A model generated the notes under the pieces. That model did no database searches. It saw only the letters and a list, made by a program, of their open reading frames with translations, and was not told the origin of the DNA. Below are positions 29,024 through 38,846 of a stretch of DNA of 58,176 nucleotides, one piece after another. The translations under genes were made by a program, and so were the position numbers. The stretch is from Tindallia sp. (lineage in GTDB: Bacteria; Bacillota; Clostridia; Peptostreptococcales; Tindalliaceae): the NCBI GenBank assembly GCA_007134225.1, contig SLLE01000093.1, forward strand, positions 1-58,176. Reading direction: 5' to 3'. The first letter of the stretch is position 1; each line of letters opens with the position of its first letter.

Positions 29024-30337
29024 GTGAATAAAGAAAGGATCAGACGATACAATAGAATCATCCTGGCAGTAATGATGATGGTCTTGTTATTATCCTCGTT
29101 CCTAAGTGTGAACGCCCAGGAAGATGGAAATGTTTATATTATCCCGTTGGAAGGTGAAGTGGGCCCAGCGATGGAACAGTTTGTTTCAGGATCAATCGCT
29201 TCAGCTTTGGAAGATCCACAGTTGGAGGGAATCATTTTTACGATTGATACTTACGGCGGTCGTGTGGATATTGCGGAGAATATTAGTGAGATGATTATGG
29301 AAGCACCTGTCACCACGGCTTCTTTTGTGGCGCCGAGAGCTATTTCTGCTGGTGTTTTGCTTACGATATCCGCAGATTATGTTACAATGGCGCCTGGAAG
29401 CAATATCGGTTCAGCAGAGACCATACCGGACACAGAAAAGGCGTTATCTGCCTGGACAGGCGAGCTGCGTTCTGTGGCGCAGGAAAAAGGACGCGATCCG
29501 GAATTGGTTGCAGCGATGGCAGATCAAAGCATTGTAATTGAAGGAATTGTGGAAGAGGGGAAACTGCTGAACCTAACAGCAGATGAAGCTATTGAAACGG
29601 GTTTGTCTGATTATACGGCAAGAGGAATTAGCGAAGTTTTGGCGGTGATGGGTCTCCCGAATGCTAATACAATAGAAATAGAAATCAGCAGAGCGGTTAG
29701 AATTGCACAAGTTCTAACCAGTTCACTGGTGGCTCCGATTCTTTTGTCACTGGGCATGGTTGGTTTGATCGTTGAAATTTTGACGGCTGGATTTGGTGTG
29801 GGGGGGACCGTTAGTTTGATCGCTTTTTCCTTGTACTTTGGAGGTGGTATTTTAGCAGGAAATACAGGGTTGGCTGTTATTCTTGTGTTTTTGGCTGCTA
29901 TCGCGCTTCTGACGATTGAGGCTATGGCCCCTGGATTTGGCGTTGCGGGGCTCGGTGGTCTGGTTCTGATTATCGTCAGTGTAGTAATGGCATCAAGCAC
30001 TACCGGAGGCGCTATCGTATCTCTCATTGTTGCATTTTTGATGTCGATTATAGCGCTGATTATTATTTTAAAATATGCACCCAAAAGCAGTTATTTTGAT
30101 CGTCTGACTCTTGGAACAAAAATGACGTCGGACTCAGGTTATATCAGTACGGAAAGAAAGGAGGAATTGATTGGAAAAGAAGGTGTTGTGACAAGTTATT
30201 TGCATCCATCCGGTACAGTAGAAATCGATGGAGAACTTATCGATGCCGTATCTGAGGGAATCTACACTGAGCAGGGAACCCGCGTAAAGGTGATTAGCAT
30301 GGAAGGGCGTAGAATTGTGGTCAGAAAAATTGATTAG
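29024..30337 (+). CDS. NfeD family membrane-bound serine protease-like protein
   Basis: A 437-aa protein (YqeZ type). It has a signal peptide, a ClpP-like serine protease domain (about 35-230) with TYGGRVD, AISAGVLL holding the likely catalytic Ser, and SNIGSAE. Four to six membrane segments follow, and a C-terminal OB-fold NfeD domain includes GKEGVVTSYLHPSGTVEIDG. NfeD proteins work with flotillins in membrane microdomains, and the next gene is floA. The start is GTG at 29024 with GAAGGGA 6 nt upstream. Confidence 0.9.
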   Translation: MNKERIRRYNRIILAVMMMVLLLSSFLSVNAQEDGNVYIIPLEGEVGPAMEQFVSGSIASALEDPQLEGIIFTIDTYGGRVDIAENISEMIMEAPVTTASFVAPRAISAGVLLTISADYVTMAPGSNIGSAETIPDTEKALSAWTGELRSVAQEKGRDPELVAAMADQSIVIEGIVEEGKLLNLTADEAIETGLSDYTARGISEVLAVMGLPNANTIEIEISRAVRIAQVLTSSLVAPILLSLGMVGLIVEILTAGFGVGGTVSLIAFSLYFGGGILAGNTGLAVILVFLAAIALLTIEAMAPGFGVAGLGGLVLIIVSVVMASSTTGGAIVSLIVAFLMSIIALIIILKYAPKSSYFDRLTLGTKMTSDSGYISTERKEELIGKEGVVTSYLHPSGTVEIDGELIDAVSEGIYTEQGTRVKVISMEGRRIVVRKID

Positions 30338-30349
30338 GAGGAATTGTCA

Positions 30350-31348
30350 ATGCCTATTGAAAGTCTCATTGGTCTAATTGTAATTTTAGCAATTGTTTTG
30401 GTGATGTTGAGTGTGTTCTTAAGTTTTTTCCCCATCGGTCTTTGGATAACAGCAATGTTTTCCGGAGTAAGGATTGGTATTTTTACCCTGGTGGGAATGC
30501 GTTTCAGAAGAGTGAAACCATCTAATATTGTTAATCCCCTCATTAAAGCAACAAAGGCAGGCTTGGACTTGAATTCGGATAAACTGGAGGCGCATTTTTT
30601 AGCTGGGGGTGATGTGAACCGGGTGGTGGATGCCCTTATTGCAGCACAGCGGGCTGAAATCAACCTTATTTTTGAACGGGCTGCTGCCATTGACCTGGCA
30701 GGACGAGATGTGTTGCAGGCAGTTCAAGTGAGTGTCAATCCTAAAGTAATTGAAACTCCTAAAATAGCAGCTGTAGCGAAAAATGGGATTGAAGTAATGG
30801 TTAAAGCCAGAGTAACAGTGCGTGCAAATATCGAACGTCTTGTGGGTGGTGCAGGTGAAGAAACAATTATTGCACGTGTCGGCGAAGGTATTGTTACTAC
30901 TGTCGGCTCCGCGGAAACTCATAAGGCTGTCTTGGAAAATCCGGACCTAATCTCCAGAACAGTGTTGACGAAAGGATTGGATGCAGGAACAGCCTTCGAA
31001 ATACTGTCCATTGACATTGCGGATATTGACATCGGGCGCAATATTGGCGCACAACTACAAACAGATCAGGCTGATGCTGATAAACGTATTGCCCAGGCAA
31101 AAGCGGAAGAAAGACGAGCTATGGCTGTGGCAAAAGAGCAGGAAATGAAAGCAGCTGTTGAAGAGATGCGTGCAAAAGTGGTTGAAGCAGAAGCAGAGGT
31201 GCCCAAAGCGATTTCTCAGGCTTTGAAAGACGGTAACTTGGGTGTGATGGATTATTATAATATGAAAAATGTTATGTCCGATACAGAAATGCGAAATGCT
31301 ATTTCGAAAATAAATCAGGCGCCCAATGAAGAACAATCGGATAAATAA
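30350..31348 (+). CDS. floA: Flotillin-like protein FloA
   Basis: A 332-aa SPFH protein that scaffolds membrane microdomains. An N-terminal membrane hairpin (first 50 residues) is followed by the SPFH core and a C-terminal Ala/Glu-rich coiled coil ([19 protein letters not shown]). It matches the YqfA family in length. ATG 30350 is 8 nt after AGGAGG, which overlaps the nfeD stop; the TTG at 30344 is too close to that site. nfeD-floA form an operon. Confidence 0.94.
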   Translation: MPIESLIGLIVILAIVLVMLSVFLSFFPIGLWITAMFSGVRIGIFTLVGMRFRRVKPSNIVNPLIKATKAGLDLNSDKLEAHFLAGGDVNRVVDALIAAQRAEINLIFERAAAIDLAGRDVLQAVQVSVNPKVIETPKIAAVAKNGIEVMVKARVTVRANIERLVGGAGEETIIARVGEGIVTTVGSAETHKAVLENPDLISRTVLTKGLDAGTAFEILSIDIADIDIGRNIGAQLQTDQADADKRIAQAKAEERRAMAVAKEQEMKAAVEEMRAKVVEAEAEVPKAISQALKDGNLGVMDYYNMKNVMSDTEMRNAISKINQAPNEEQSDK

Positions 31349-31360
31349 GGATGTGATGGC

Positions 31361-31873
31361 ATGCAAATTGAGAGCATTCTCATTTTTGTTGTTTTAATTG
31401 CGCTGTCTTCATTATTGAATAAAAAGAAACAGGGCCAGCAACAGCGGAGAAACCAACAAAAAACAATGACTTCACAGCAGCAGGAACAAAAATCTACACC
31501 AAATTCGCCTGTAGGCAAAACAGCTGCACCAAGCAAAAAAAGGTCGTTGCAGGATATTTTCAGAGAAATGCAAAGTGAATTGGAGGCCGAATACAAAAAA
31601 ACAACGGGTGAGCAGGAAAGTGATCAATATGAAGTAAAGCCGGCTCCGATAAAAAAATCAGATTCAGCAGACAAAAAGGTTTCAGCAACAAAAGACAAGA
31701 AAAAAAGAATGAAACCGCCGGAACCTACTGAAAAAACGAAGCAAAATAGTCCTATCTATTCTTATGAGATCAAAGATGAAATTCCTTTTAAGAGTTTGAA
31801 AATAAACCAGGATACCGTCTTCAACGGCATCATTTTTTCGGAGATTCTTGGCAAACCAAAGGGAAAACGGTAA
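31361..31873 (+). CDS. Hypothetical single-pass membrane protein
   Basis: A 170-aa protein I do not recognise. One N-terminal membrane helix (IESILIFVVLIALSSLL) is followed by a long polar Lys/Gln-rich, low-complexity tail. Its C-terminus contains a more ordered block (FKSLKINQDTVFNGIIFSEIL). It follows floA by 12 nt with an AAGGATG site, so it may be part of the flotillin unit. It takes the place where Bacillus has yqfB-yqfC-yqfD but does not resemble YqfC or YqfD. Confidence 0.7.
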   Translation: MQIESILIFVVLIALSSLLNKKKQGQQQRRNQQKTMTSQQQEQKSTPNSPVGKTAAPSKKRSLQDIFREMQSELEAEYKKTTGEQESDQYEVKPAPIKKSDSADKKVSATKDKKKRMKPPEPTEKTKQNSPIYSYEIKDEIPFKSLKINQDTVFNGIIFSEILGKPKGKR

Positions 31874-31902
31874 GGAAGATTGATTTAAAATTTTTCGATT
31901 TA

Positions 31903-31930
31903 GGAGCGCATGATTGATGGCGCTCCTTTT
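31903..31930 (+). terminator. Probable terminator after the floA unit
   Basis: GGAGCGC (31903-31909) pairs with GCGCTCC (31920-31926), followed by four T. It is modest in strength. The next 116 nt lead to phoH, with a TATAAT at 31992-31997 as a possible -10. Confidence 0.6.
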
Positions 31931-32046
31931 CTGTTTGAGTTGAGATATGCGTATTATTTCAAAAACGCTGGAGAGACGATTGATTATAAGGTATAATGGG
32001 CTGAGAATATTCTCAAGATTTTTTGGGAGAAACAGGAGGTTTTTAT

Positions 32047-33003
32047 TTGACACAAGAAACGCATAAGTCCATTCAAATTAACGACGCTATGTTGATGCGT
32101 GAACTGTTTGGGTCTGGTGATCGACATGCACGGATGATTCGCAAAGAACTCGGCGTGGATTTGATTAATAGAGACGATGAAATAATGTTGCAAGGCGAAG
32201 CCTCCAAAGTGGCCATGGCAGAAGAACTGCTTCAGCTCTTGATACAAGAAAAGTATAAAAGCGGTGATATTGGTGTACAGAAAGCGGAGTATTTTTTGCA
32301 ACAAATCCTGCGAGGGAAGTCGGAAACAGTCCAGAAATTTGTTAGCGAACCCATTTACATGACCGCTAAAGGAAAAACCATCAAACCTAAAACCTCAGGA
32401 CAGGCGCATTACGTTTCTGTGATGGAAGAAAAAGACATGACTTTTGGAATAGGTCCGGCGGGAACTGGAAAGACATACTTGGCTGTGGCAATGGCAGTCA
32501 AAGCCTTTGGGCAAAAAGAAGTGAATAAAATTGTTCTCACTCGACCAGCCATTGAAGCCGGAGAGAGTCTTGGTTTTTTGCCAGGAGATCTGAAAGAGAA
32601 AGTAGACCCCTATTTACGCCCGTTATATGATTCTTTATTTGATATTCTTGGACATGAAAAATTCCAAAAATATATGGAGCGCGGTCTCATTGAAGTAGCA
32701 CCACTAGCCTATATGCGTGGAAGAACCCTGGATTATGCCTTTGTGATTCTGGATGAAGCACAAAACACAACACAAGAACAGATGAAAATGTTTCTTACCA
32801 GAATGGGAGTTGGATCAAAGGCGGTTGTGACTGGTGATATAACCCAAATTGATTTGCCTCGCGGAAAATCTTCCGGCCTGGTCCATGCTTTGGATGTCCT
32901 TAAAGATATTCCCGAAATCGGACGAGTATATTTGACGCAGCAAGATGTCGTTCGACATTCACTGGTTCAAAAAATAATAAACGCTTATGAAAAAGTGGAG
33001 TAA
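32047..33003 (+). CDS. phoH: PhoH family ATPase
   Basis: A 318-aa protein with an N-terminal KH-like domain and a PhoH ATPase core: Walker A GPAGTGKTYLA and Walker B FVILDEAQNTT. PhoH proteins are linked with RNA metabolism and ribosome maturation, and phoH-pgpH-ybeY clustering supports that. The start is TTG at 32047, after ACAGGAGG; the ORF extends further upstream but has no site there. Confidence 0.93.
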   Translation: MTQETHKSIQINDAMLMRELFGSGDRHARMIRKELGVDLINRDDEIMLQGEASKVAMAEELLQLLIQEKYKSGDIGVQKAEYFLQQILRGKSETVQKFVSEPIYMTAKGKTIKPKTSGQAHYVSVMEEKDMTFGIGPAGTGKTYLAVAMAVKAFGQKEVNKIVLTRPAIEAGESLGFLPGDLKEKVDPYLRPLYDSLFDILGHEKFQKYMERGLIEVAPLAYMRGRTLDYAFVILDEAQNTTQEQMKMFLTRMGVGSKAVVTGDITQIDLPRGKSSGLVHALDVLKDIPEIGRVYLTQQDVVRHSLVQKIINAYEKVE

Positions 33004-33038
33004 TATGAACGTATCCATATGGCTGCAAGGAGGTTTTT

Positions 33039-35180
33039 ATGGGAATATTCGATCGATTAAATCAGCGAAGAATTCGGATGCAGAAAAAAAGAATAAGCGA
33101 GAAAAAGAAATTGTCTGCGCACGACGAGAAGGCACTTTTGTCACGTAAACTGACATGGCATTATATTGGGATCGGGGTGATGTTTTTCGCGGTGACCTTT
33201 TTTTTAATGTTGATCAGTCTTCAACCCACTCAGTATGATTTGAGAGCCGGCCAGGTCGCACCGGAAAACATTGTAGCACCTAGGATGATTGTTGATGAAT
33301 ATTCTACTGTAAAGCTTCGGGAGGAGGCTGCTGAAGAAATATCCTCTGTATATCGAACAGATACAGCCGTTTTTAATGAGGTGAAAAACGATATTGATGC
33401 TTTCTTTGCTGAACTCTATGAAGTCAAAAATGACGAAGACCTGACCGTTGAACAGCAAATAGAAGCCTTGGAAGATAACCATCTCGGAATTACAGCTGTT
33501 CATCTTCAGGTTCTACTGGAAACTTCCACAGATCGCTTAAATAACGTGGAAAACTATCTTTACGAAACAATTGCACAGCGAATGAATGATGGAATCAAAG
33601 TAGCTGAACTCCAGGAAGTAAAGAGTCAAATCAGAGCTTTTTTTGCTTCCTTGACGGAACTGGATGAACAGTTGAGAGAATCAGCGATTGTCATCATCAA
33701 TGCGACTATTCGGCCCAACCAGTTTATGGATGTCGAAGCGACGGAACAGCTGCGACAGGAGGCCAAAGAAGCGGTGAGTCCTGTTGTTATTCGAAGAGGC
33801 GATGTTCTGGTAGAACAGGGGGAGAGAATATCTTCTGACACATACGCAATCATGCAGGAACTGGGTTTTATTGAAAGTGAGTTTCGTCCGGACGGAAGAC
33901 TGTATGCGGGAATATCTGCTGCAACTCTGTTAATGATGCTTATCATGACGGGTTATATCTATTTGTTTCATCCGGATTATTTTTATAAAACCAAAAAACT
34001 ATTTTTACTGGTTCTAATCATGCTTTTGACTTTGATATCCGCCAAACCAATTGGAGTTTTATCTATTTATCTGATCCCTATTGCTACTGGTGCGATGCTT
34101 TTGGCATTGCTGCTGGAAGCAAGACTGGCCCTGATAACCAATGCGATTATAAGCATCCTAATTGCCATTATGGCGGGCAATGATTTGATGCTTTTGGTGA
34201 TGGGTCTGGCCGGGGGTACGGCAGGCGTGTTAAGTATGGTCAATACCAAGCAGAGAGGAAAAATTTTTTTTTCCGGACTGGTGGTAGGGGTTTCAAATGT
34301 AGCCATCGTTATCAGTTTTGGTCTGATTGGTAATTATCAGACCCTTCATGTGTTACAGGATGCTGGAATGGGAATGCTCAGTGGAATTCTCTGTGCCGTC
34401 TTGGCTATTGGCACTTTGCCATTTTGGGAATACAGTTTTTCCATCCTGACTTCTGTCAAACTCATTGAACTCTCCAATCCTTCGCACCCATTGTTGAAAC
34501 AGTTGTTGATGGAGGCTCCGGGAACTTATCATCACAGTATTGTGGTAGGAAACCTTGCGGAAGCGGCGGTGAATACCATAGGTGGTGATGGATTAATGGT
34601 AAGGGTAGGATCCTTTTATCACGATATTGGAAAAGTAAAACGACCGTATTTTTTCAAAGAAAATCAATTTATGGGTGAAAATCCTCACGATAAGTTGGCG
34701 CCATCCTTAAGTTCTTTAATTATAACAGGCCATGTGAAGGATGGTGTGGAAACAGCAGAAAAGAATAAATTGCCAGAAGAAATCATCGCTTTTATCAAAG
34801 AACATCATGGAACGACACTGGCAGCCTTCTTTTTTCATAAAGCAAAACAGGAATATGGTGATCCTAAGATGATTGATGAAATGATGTACCGATATCCCGG
34901 ACCGGTGCCACAAAGCCGTGAAACTGCTGTGCTGATGTTAGCCGATTCTGCAGAGGCGGCAGTAAGAAGCCTTGAAGGACCAAATCGGGATAAGATTGAA
35001 CAGACAATTAAACAAATTATTCAAACGAAATTGGATGATGGGCAGTTGGAAGATAGTCAGCTTACGTTGACAGAACTGAAGGAAATAAGACAAGTCTTTA
35101 CTCAAATGCTGGCCGGAATTATGCACAAACGAATAAAATACCCGGAGATGGATCTAAAAGAATTGAAAGGCGGGAAATAA
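33039..35180 (+). CDS. pgpH: 7TM-HD domain protein, PgpH-type c-di-AMP phosphodiesterase
   Basis: A 713-aa membrane protein. After one N-terminal membrane segment comes an extracellular 7TMR-HDED domain (about 55-280), then seven membrane segments (about 285-475) and a cytoplasmic HD hydrolase domain with HH at 498-499, the HD pair at 528-529 (YHDIGK) and a later EHHGT. By analogy with PgpH it hydrolyses c-di-AMP, which controls potassium and cell wall balance. The ATG follows AAGGAGG. It is transcribed between phoH and ybeY. Confidence 0.93.
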   Translation: MGIFDRLNQRRIRMQKKRISEKKKLSAHDEKALLSRKLTWHYIGIGVMFFAVTFFLMLISLQPTQYDLRAGQVAPENIVAPRMIVDEYSTVKLREEAAEEISSVYRTDTAVFNEVKNDIDAFFAELYEVKNDEDLTVEQQIEALEDNHLGITAVHLQVLLETSTDRLNNVENYLYETIAQRMNDGIKVAELQEVKSQIRAFFASLTELDEQLRESAIVIINATIRPNQFMDVEATEQLRQEAKEAVSPVVIRRGDVLVEQGERISSDTYAIMQELGFIESEFRPDGRLYAGISAATLLMMLIMTGYIYLFHPDYFYKTKKLFLLVLIMLLTLISAKPIGVLSIYLIPIATGAMLLALLLEARLALITNAIISILIAIMAGNDLMLLVMGLAGGTAGVLSMVNTKQRGKIFFSGLVVGVSNVAIVISFGLIGNYQTLHVLQDAGMGMLSGILCAVLAIGTLPFWEYSFSILTSVKLIELSNPSHPLLKQLLMEAPGTYHHSIVVGNLAEAAVNTIGGDGLMVRVGSFYHDIGKVKRPYFFKENQFMGENPHDKLAPSLSSLIITGHVKDGVETAEKNKLPEEIIAFIKEHHGTTLAAFFFHKAKQEYGDPKMIDEMMYRYPGPVPQSRETAVLMLADSAEAAVRSLEGPNRDKIEQTIKQIIQTKLDDGQLEDSQLTLTELKEIRQVFTQMLAGIMHKRIKYPEMDLKELKGGK

Positions 35181-35181
35181 A

Positions 35182-35637
35182 ATGGCCATTACGATTGATA
35201 TTGATAACAGGCAGGATGCATTGACCATAACAGAAACTTCTGTCAAATTGATTCGTCAGGCAATTGCGTTTTGTTATCAAATGGAAAACTATCCGGATCA
35301 CTATCAGGTTAGCCTTTCATTTGTGGATAATGAGGAAATCCATGACCTTAACAGAAAGTACCGTGGCAAAGATGAGCCGACGGATGTTTTATCTTTTCCA
35401 GTGGATTCTGATAGTCCAGAAGTGGATGAAAAACTTCTGGGTGATATTGTTATATCAACAGAGAAAATAATTGAACAGACAGAAGAATATGGCCATAGTG
35501 TGAATCGTGAAATGATTTACTTGCTTGTTCATAGTATTTTGCATCTAATGGGTTATGATCATAAGGATGAAGAAAATAAGAAAATAATGCGCCGGAAAGA
35601 AGAGCAGGTGATGGAAGCAATGAATCTTACCGAATAA
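35182..35637 (+). CDS. ybeY: Endoribonuclease YbeY
   Basis: A 151-aa zinc-dependent RNase for 16S rRNA 3' maturation and ribosome quality control. The metal site HSILHLMGYDH provides three His, and DVLSFP is also typical. It begins 1 nt after the pgpH stop with a site inside the pgpH end. Length is normal. Confidence 0.96.
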   Translation: MAITIDIDNRQDALTITETSVKLIRQAIAFCYQMENYPDHYQVSLSFVDNEEIHDLNRKYRGKDEPTDVLSFPVDSDSPEVDEKLLGDIVISTEKIIEQTEEYGHSVNREMIYLLVHSILHLMGYDHKDEENKKIMRRKEEQVMEAMNLTE

Positions 35638-35655
35638 ACAGCCGGAGGATTGAAA

Positions 35656-36357
35656 ATGAAGGTAAATAAACTCATCAACAGTTTTAATTATGCATTCCAG
35701 GGAATCATTTATACATTACGAACGCAAAGAAATATGCGGATCCACGTTGTGGTATCCGCGGTTGTCTTATTGATGAGCCTTTTTTTTAGATTAAACCGAT
35801 GGGAAATGATGGTTCTTTTTGTAACCATTACGATGGTGATTGCTGCAGAAATGGTTAATACAGCTATCGAAGCAACGATTGATTTGATGACAGACCAGTA
35901 TAATATTTTTGCAAAAATAGCTAAAAATGTAGCGGCAGGAGCGGTGCTTATTACTTCCCTGAATGCAGTGATTATTGGATATCTCCTTTTTGCATCCCAC
36001 CTAACCCCAGCATCTCAGCAGGTTTTGCTGGTAGTGAGGGGATCAGATGTCCATATCACTTTTATTGTATTGATCATAATGATGACAGCAACCCTTGGAA
36101 TTAAAGTGTATCTTGGCAAAGGAACGCCCCTATCAGGCGGCATGCCAAGTGGACATGCCACTCTGGCTTTTTCTGCAGCCACAGCCATCAGCCTCATCAC
36201 AGTCAACATTTTGGTGAGTGGGTTATCCATGTTTTTAGCGTTACTGGTTTCACAGAGCCGAATTGAAGCAAAAATCCACACATTTTTAGAAGTGCTGGTA
36301 GGAGCTTTGTTGGGCATTATCCTGACAACATTTTTGTTTCAACTTCTCTTATCATAA
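35656..36357 (+). CDS. Fusion of diacylglycerol kinase (DgkA) and PAP2 phosphatase
   Basis: A 233-aa protein with two domains. Residues 1-120 are a DgkA-type undecaprenol/diacylglycerol kinase with three membrane segments and the active-site stretch AAEMVNTAIEATIDL. The second half is a PAP2 lipid phosphatase with PSGHATLAF and SRIEAKIHTFLEVLVG, where the usual final Asp is Glu; the first PAP2 motif is weak. It could cycle undecaprenol and its phosphate for cell wall synthesis. ATG 35656 is 9 nt after GGAGG; TTG 35650 is too near. Bacillus has DgkA alone at this position. Confidence 0.88.
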   Translation: MKVNKLINSFNYAFQGIIYTLRTQRNMRIHVVVSAVVLLMSLFFRLNRWEMMVLFVTITMVIAAEMVNTAIEATIDLMTDQYNIFAKIAKNVAAGAVLITSLNAVIIGYLLFASHLTPASQQVLLVVRGSDVHITFIVLIIMMTATLGIKVYLGKGTPLSGGMPSGHATLAFSAATAISLITVNILVSGLSMFLALLVSQSRIEAKIHTFLEVLVGALLGIILTTFLFQLLLS

Positions 36358-36388
36358 ACACCGTTGTACCATCAAAGGAGGAAAATCA

Positions 36389-37513
36389 TTGAAAGGGAAA
36401 TTGAGCCCCGAGAAACCCGGCCAATTCTTCATTATTTCATTACTGCTTATCTTGATGTTAACAGCATGTGGATCAGACATCAACGTTGAAGAAGAGGTAG
36501 AACCTGAAGAATCAGGTGTAATCATCGAAGAACCGAAAGAACCGGAAGACGATCCCATACCCGAAGGAATGGTTCAAAGCCCATTTAACGGTCAATGGAT
36601 TCCGGAGGAAAAAGAGAACAAAAGACCTGTTGCACTTCAGATCAATAATAGTACAGCCGCTTATCCTCAGAGTGGCATTACGCAGGCAGATATTTTATAT
36701 GAAACCCTGGCTGAAGGCAATATTACAAGAATAATGGCGGTTTTTCATATTTTTGAATCAGAAAAAATTGGTCCAATTCGAAGTGCGCGTCATTATTACC
36801 TTGACATGGCAGCAAATCACGATGCTGTTTATATGCATTATGGAGGGAGCCCACAAGCATATAGTTACATCAGGCAGCTAAATGCTCCAAACATGGATGG
36901 CCTATCCTGGCTGGATGGAATCGTATGCTGGAGAGACCCGGAGCGAAGAGCTATTCCAAGGATGCTGGAGCATAGTGTTTACACAAACCGCGCTCACCTG
37001 GAAGATGGTTGGGAGAGAAGGGAATTACGAACTGAATTGGCAGACAACTTTTCCTCTGGACTTAATTTTGAAATGGAAACAACCATTCCCTGGGGGCAAC
37101 GGGCAGATTATATTACTATTCCATTCTCAAACTCCTACGTTTCCTCTTTCGATTATGACACTGAAACTCAGAAATACATCAAATACCAATCTGGTGAACT
37201 GCACATGGATGAAGAAACTGACGAGCCTCTTATGTTTACCAACTTAATTCTTCAGCACACTGATATTAATGTCATACCGGGTGATGATGAAGGCAGGAGG
37301 GAAGTGGCGATCATCGGAAGTGGTGAGGGTTACTTTATTTCCGCAGGTCGTGGGGTGTCCATCGAATGGAACAAACCGGACTACGCCTCTCCAACTCAAT
37401 ACGTTGAAAAGAAAACTGGCAAGCCAATTATGTTGAATCCTGGTAAGACTTATATTGGAATTTTACCCCGAGGACGAGAAATATCATTCTATCAACCTGA
37501 AAGAGAAGAGTAA
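36389..37513 (+). CDS. DUF3048 lipoprotein (YerB-like)
   Basis: A 374-aa lipoprotein with lipobox LMLTAC near residue 27 and an acidic linker. An N-terminal DUF3048 domain follows with NNSTAAYPQSGITQADILYE, TRIMAVF and IGPIRSARHYY; the C-terminal domain ends in GKPIMLNPGKTYIGILP. Its role is unknown; homologues are secreted in Firmicutes. TTG 36389 follows AGGAGG by 8 nt. It lies between dgkA and cdd, a place where Bacillus has no such gene. Confidence 0.88.
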   Translation: MKGKLSPEKPGQFFIISLLLILMLTACGSDINVEEEVEPEESGVIIEEPKEPEDDPIPEGMVQSPFNGQWIPEEKENKRPVALQINNSTAAYPQSGITQADILYETLAEGNITRIMAVFHIFESEKIGPIRSARHYYLDMAANHDAVYMHYGGSPQAYSYIRQLNAPNMDGLSWLDGIVCWRDPERRAIPRMLEHSVYTNRAHLEDGWERRELRTELADNFSSGLNFEMETTIPWGQRADYITIPFSNSYVSSFDYDTETQKYIKYQSGELHMDEETDEPLMFTNLILQHTDINVIPGDDEGRREVAIIGSGEGYFISAGRGVSIEWNKPDYASPTQYVEKKTGKPIMLNPGKTYIGILPRGREISFYQPEREE

Positions 37514-37534
37514 TGCTTTGAAAGGGTGTTGATA

Positions 37535-37960
37535 ATGACGGAAAAACAATTAATTCAAAAAGCGCTGGAAGTTCGGGAAAAAGCATATGTGCCATATTCT
37601 GCGTTTAAAGTTGGTGCAGCACTGCTAGGCGTTTCTGGTGCTGTTTATACAGGGTGTAACGTTGAATGCGCTTCTTTGGGCGGGACAAACTGCGCCGAAA
37701 GAACCGCCGTGTTTAAAGCGGTTTCTGAAGGAGAGACCAGCTTTCAGGCAATTGCGGTGACTGGAGATCCAGATCAATACACATATCCCTGTGGAATTTG
37801 CCGGCAGGTAATGGTGGAGTTCGGGAAAGCACTTAAAGTGATTGTGGCTAAATCGGTGAATGATTATAGAGTCTATCGATTGGAGGAACTATTACCACAT
37901 TCTTTTACGCCGGAAGACTTAGATAAGGCGAAACAACAGGAGGATGAAAATGGCATTTAA
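37535..37960 (+). CDS. cdd: Cytidine deaminase
   Basis: A 141-aa pyrimidine-salvage enzyme that deaminates cytidine and deoxycytidine. The zinc site is NCAERTAVF (Cys and catalytic Glu) and PCGICRQ (two Cys). ATG 37535 is 6 nt after AAAGGGTG. Its 3' end overlaps the start of era by 11 nt and holds era's ribosome binding site, so the two are translationally coupled. Confidence 0.96.
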   Translation: MTEKQLIQKALEVREKAYVPYSAFKVGAALLGVSGAVYTGCNVECASLGGTNCAERTAVFKAVSEGETSFQAIAVTGDPDQYTYPCGICRQVMVEFGKALKVIVAKSVNDYRVYRLEELLPHSFTPEDLDKAKQQEDENGI

Positions 37961-38846
37961 ATCAGGATTTGTTGCAGTAATTGGAAGGCCAAACGTTGGA
38001 AAATCAACTCTGATGAACCGTTTGGTAGGAGAAAAAGTTGCGATTATGTCATCGAAACCGCAGACTACTCGTAATACCATTCGGGGAATCCTTACGAGAG
38101 AAACCAGCCAGATGATTCTTGTGGATACGCCGGGTCTCCATAAACCATCATCAAAGCTGGGAGATTTTATGGTGCAAAGCGCGTTGACCACCTTGCAGGA
38201 TGTAGATGTGATTCTTTATTTAGTAGAACCGGAAAATAAAATAGGCCCCGGGGATCGATATATTATGGAACAATTGAAAAAGGTTCACACGCCCATCGTG
38301 CTGGCCATTAATAAAATGGACTTATCCAATTCAGATCAGCTCGAAGCGTGTTTCAATCAGTATGAAGAGACAGAGCTATTTCGTCGCATTTTGCCCGTTT
38401 CTGCAACCCTTGGTGAGAATATGAATCAACTGCTAAAAACCCTGGAAGATTTTTTACCGGAAGGTCCTCATTATTTTCCGGAAGAAGAATATACAGACCA
38501 ACCGGAAAGAGTCATGGTGGCAGAATTGATAAGAGAAAAAGTACTCCAGTACCTGGAACAGGAAATTCCTCATGGTGTAGCCGTCATGACGGAAAAAATG
38601 ACGTATCGCCCGGAGAAAAACCTAACAGAGATACAGGCAGCCATTTTTTGCGAAAAAAAATCACATAAAGGGATTATCATTGGCAAAAACGGAAGAAAAT
38701 TAAAGGGAATCGGAAAAGCTGCCCGCATTGATATTGAACACCTGATGGGTCATCAGGTCCACTTAGAGCTGTGGGTTAAGGTCAAGGAAGGCTGGCGGGA
38801 TCAGGAAAACACTTTAAAAGATCTCGGATATAAACAGGATTCTTAG
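37950..38846 (+). CDS. era: GTPase Era
   Basis: A 298-aa GTPase for 16S rRNA processing and 30S assembly. G1 is GRPNVGKST, followed by the G2 region KPQTTRNTIRG, G3 DTPGLHKP, G4 NKMD, and a C-terminal KH domain with GIIIGKNGRKLK. ATG 37950 is 6 nt after AGGAGG (37938-37943); the ATG at 37944 directly touches that site. Confidence 0.97.
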   Translation: MAFKSGFVAVIGRPNVGKSTLMNRLVGEKVAIMSSKPQTTRNTIRGILTRETSQMILVDTPGLHKPSSKLGDFMVQSALTTLQDVDVILYLVEPENKIGPGDRYIMEQLKKVHTPIVLAINKMDLSNSDQLEACFNQYEETELFRRILPVSATLGENMNQLLKTLEDFLPEGPHYFPEEEYTDQPERVMVAELIREKVLQYLEQEIPHGVAVMTEKMTYRPEKNLTEIQAAIFCEKKSHKGIIIGKNGRKLKGIGKAARIDIEHLMGHQVHLELWVKVKEGWRDQENTLKDLGYKQDS

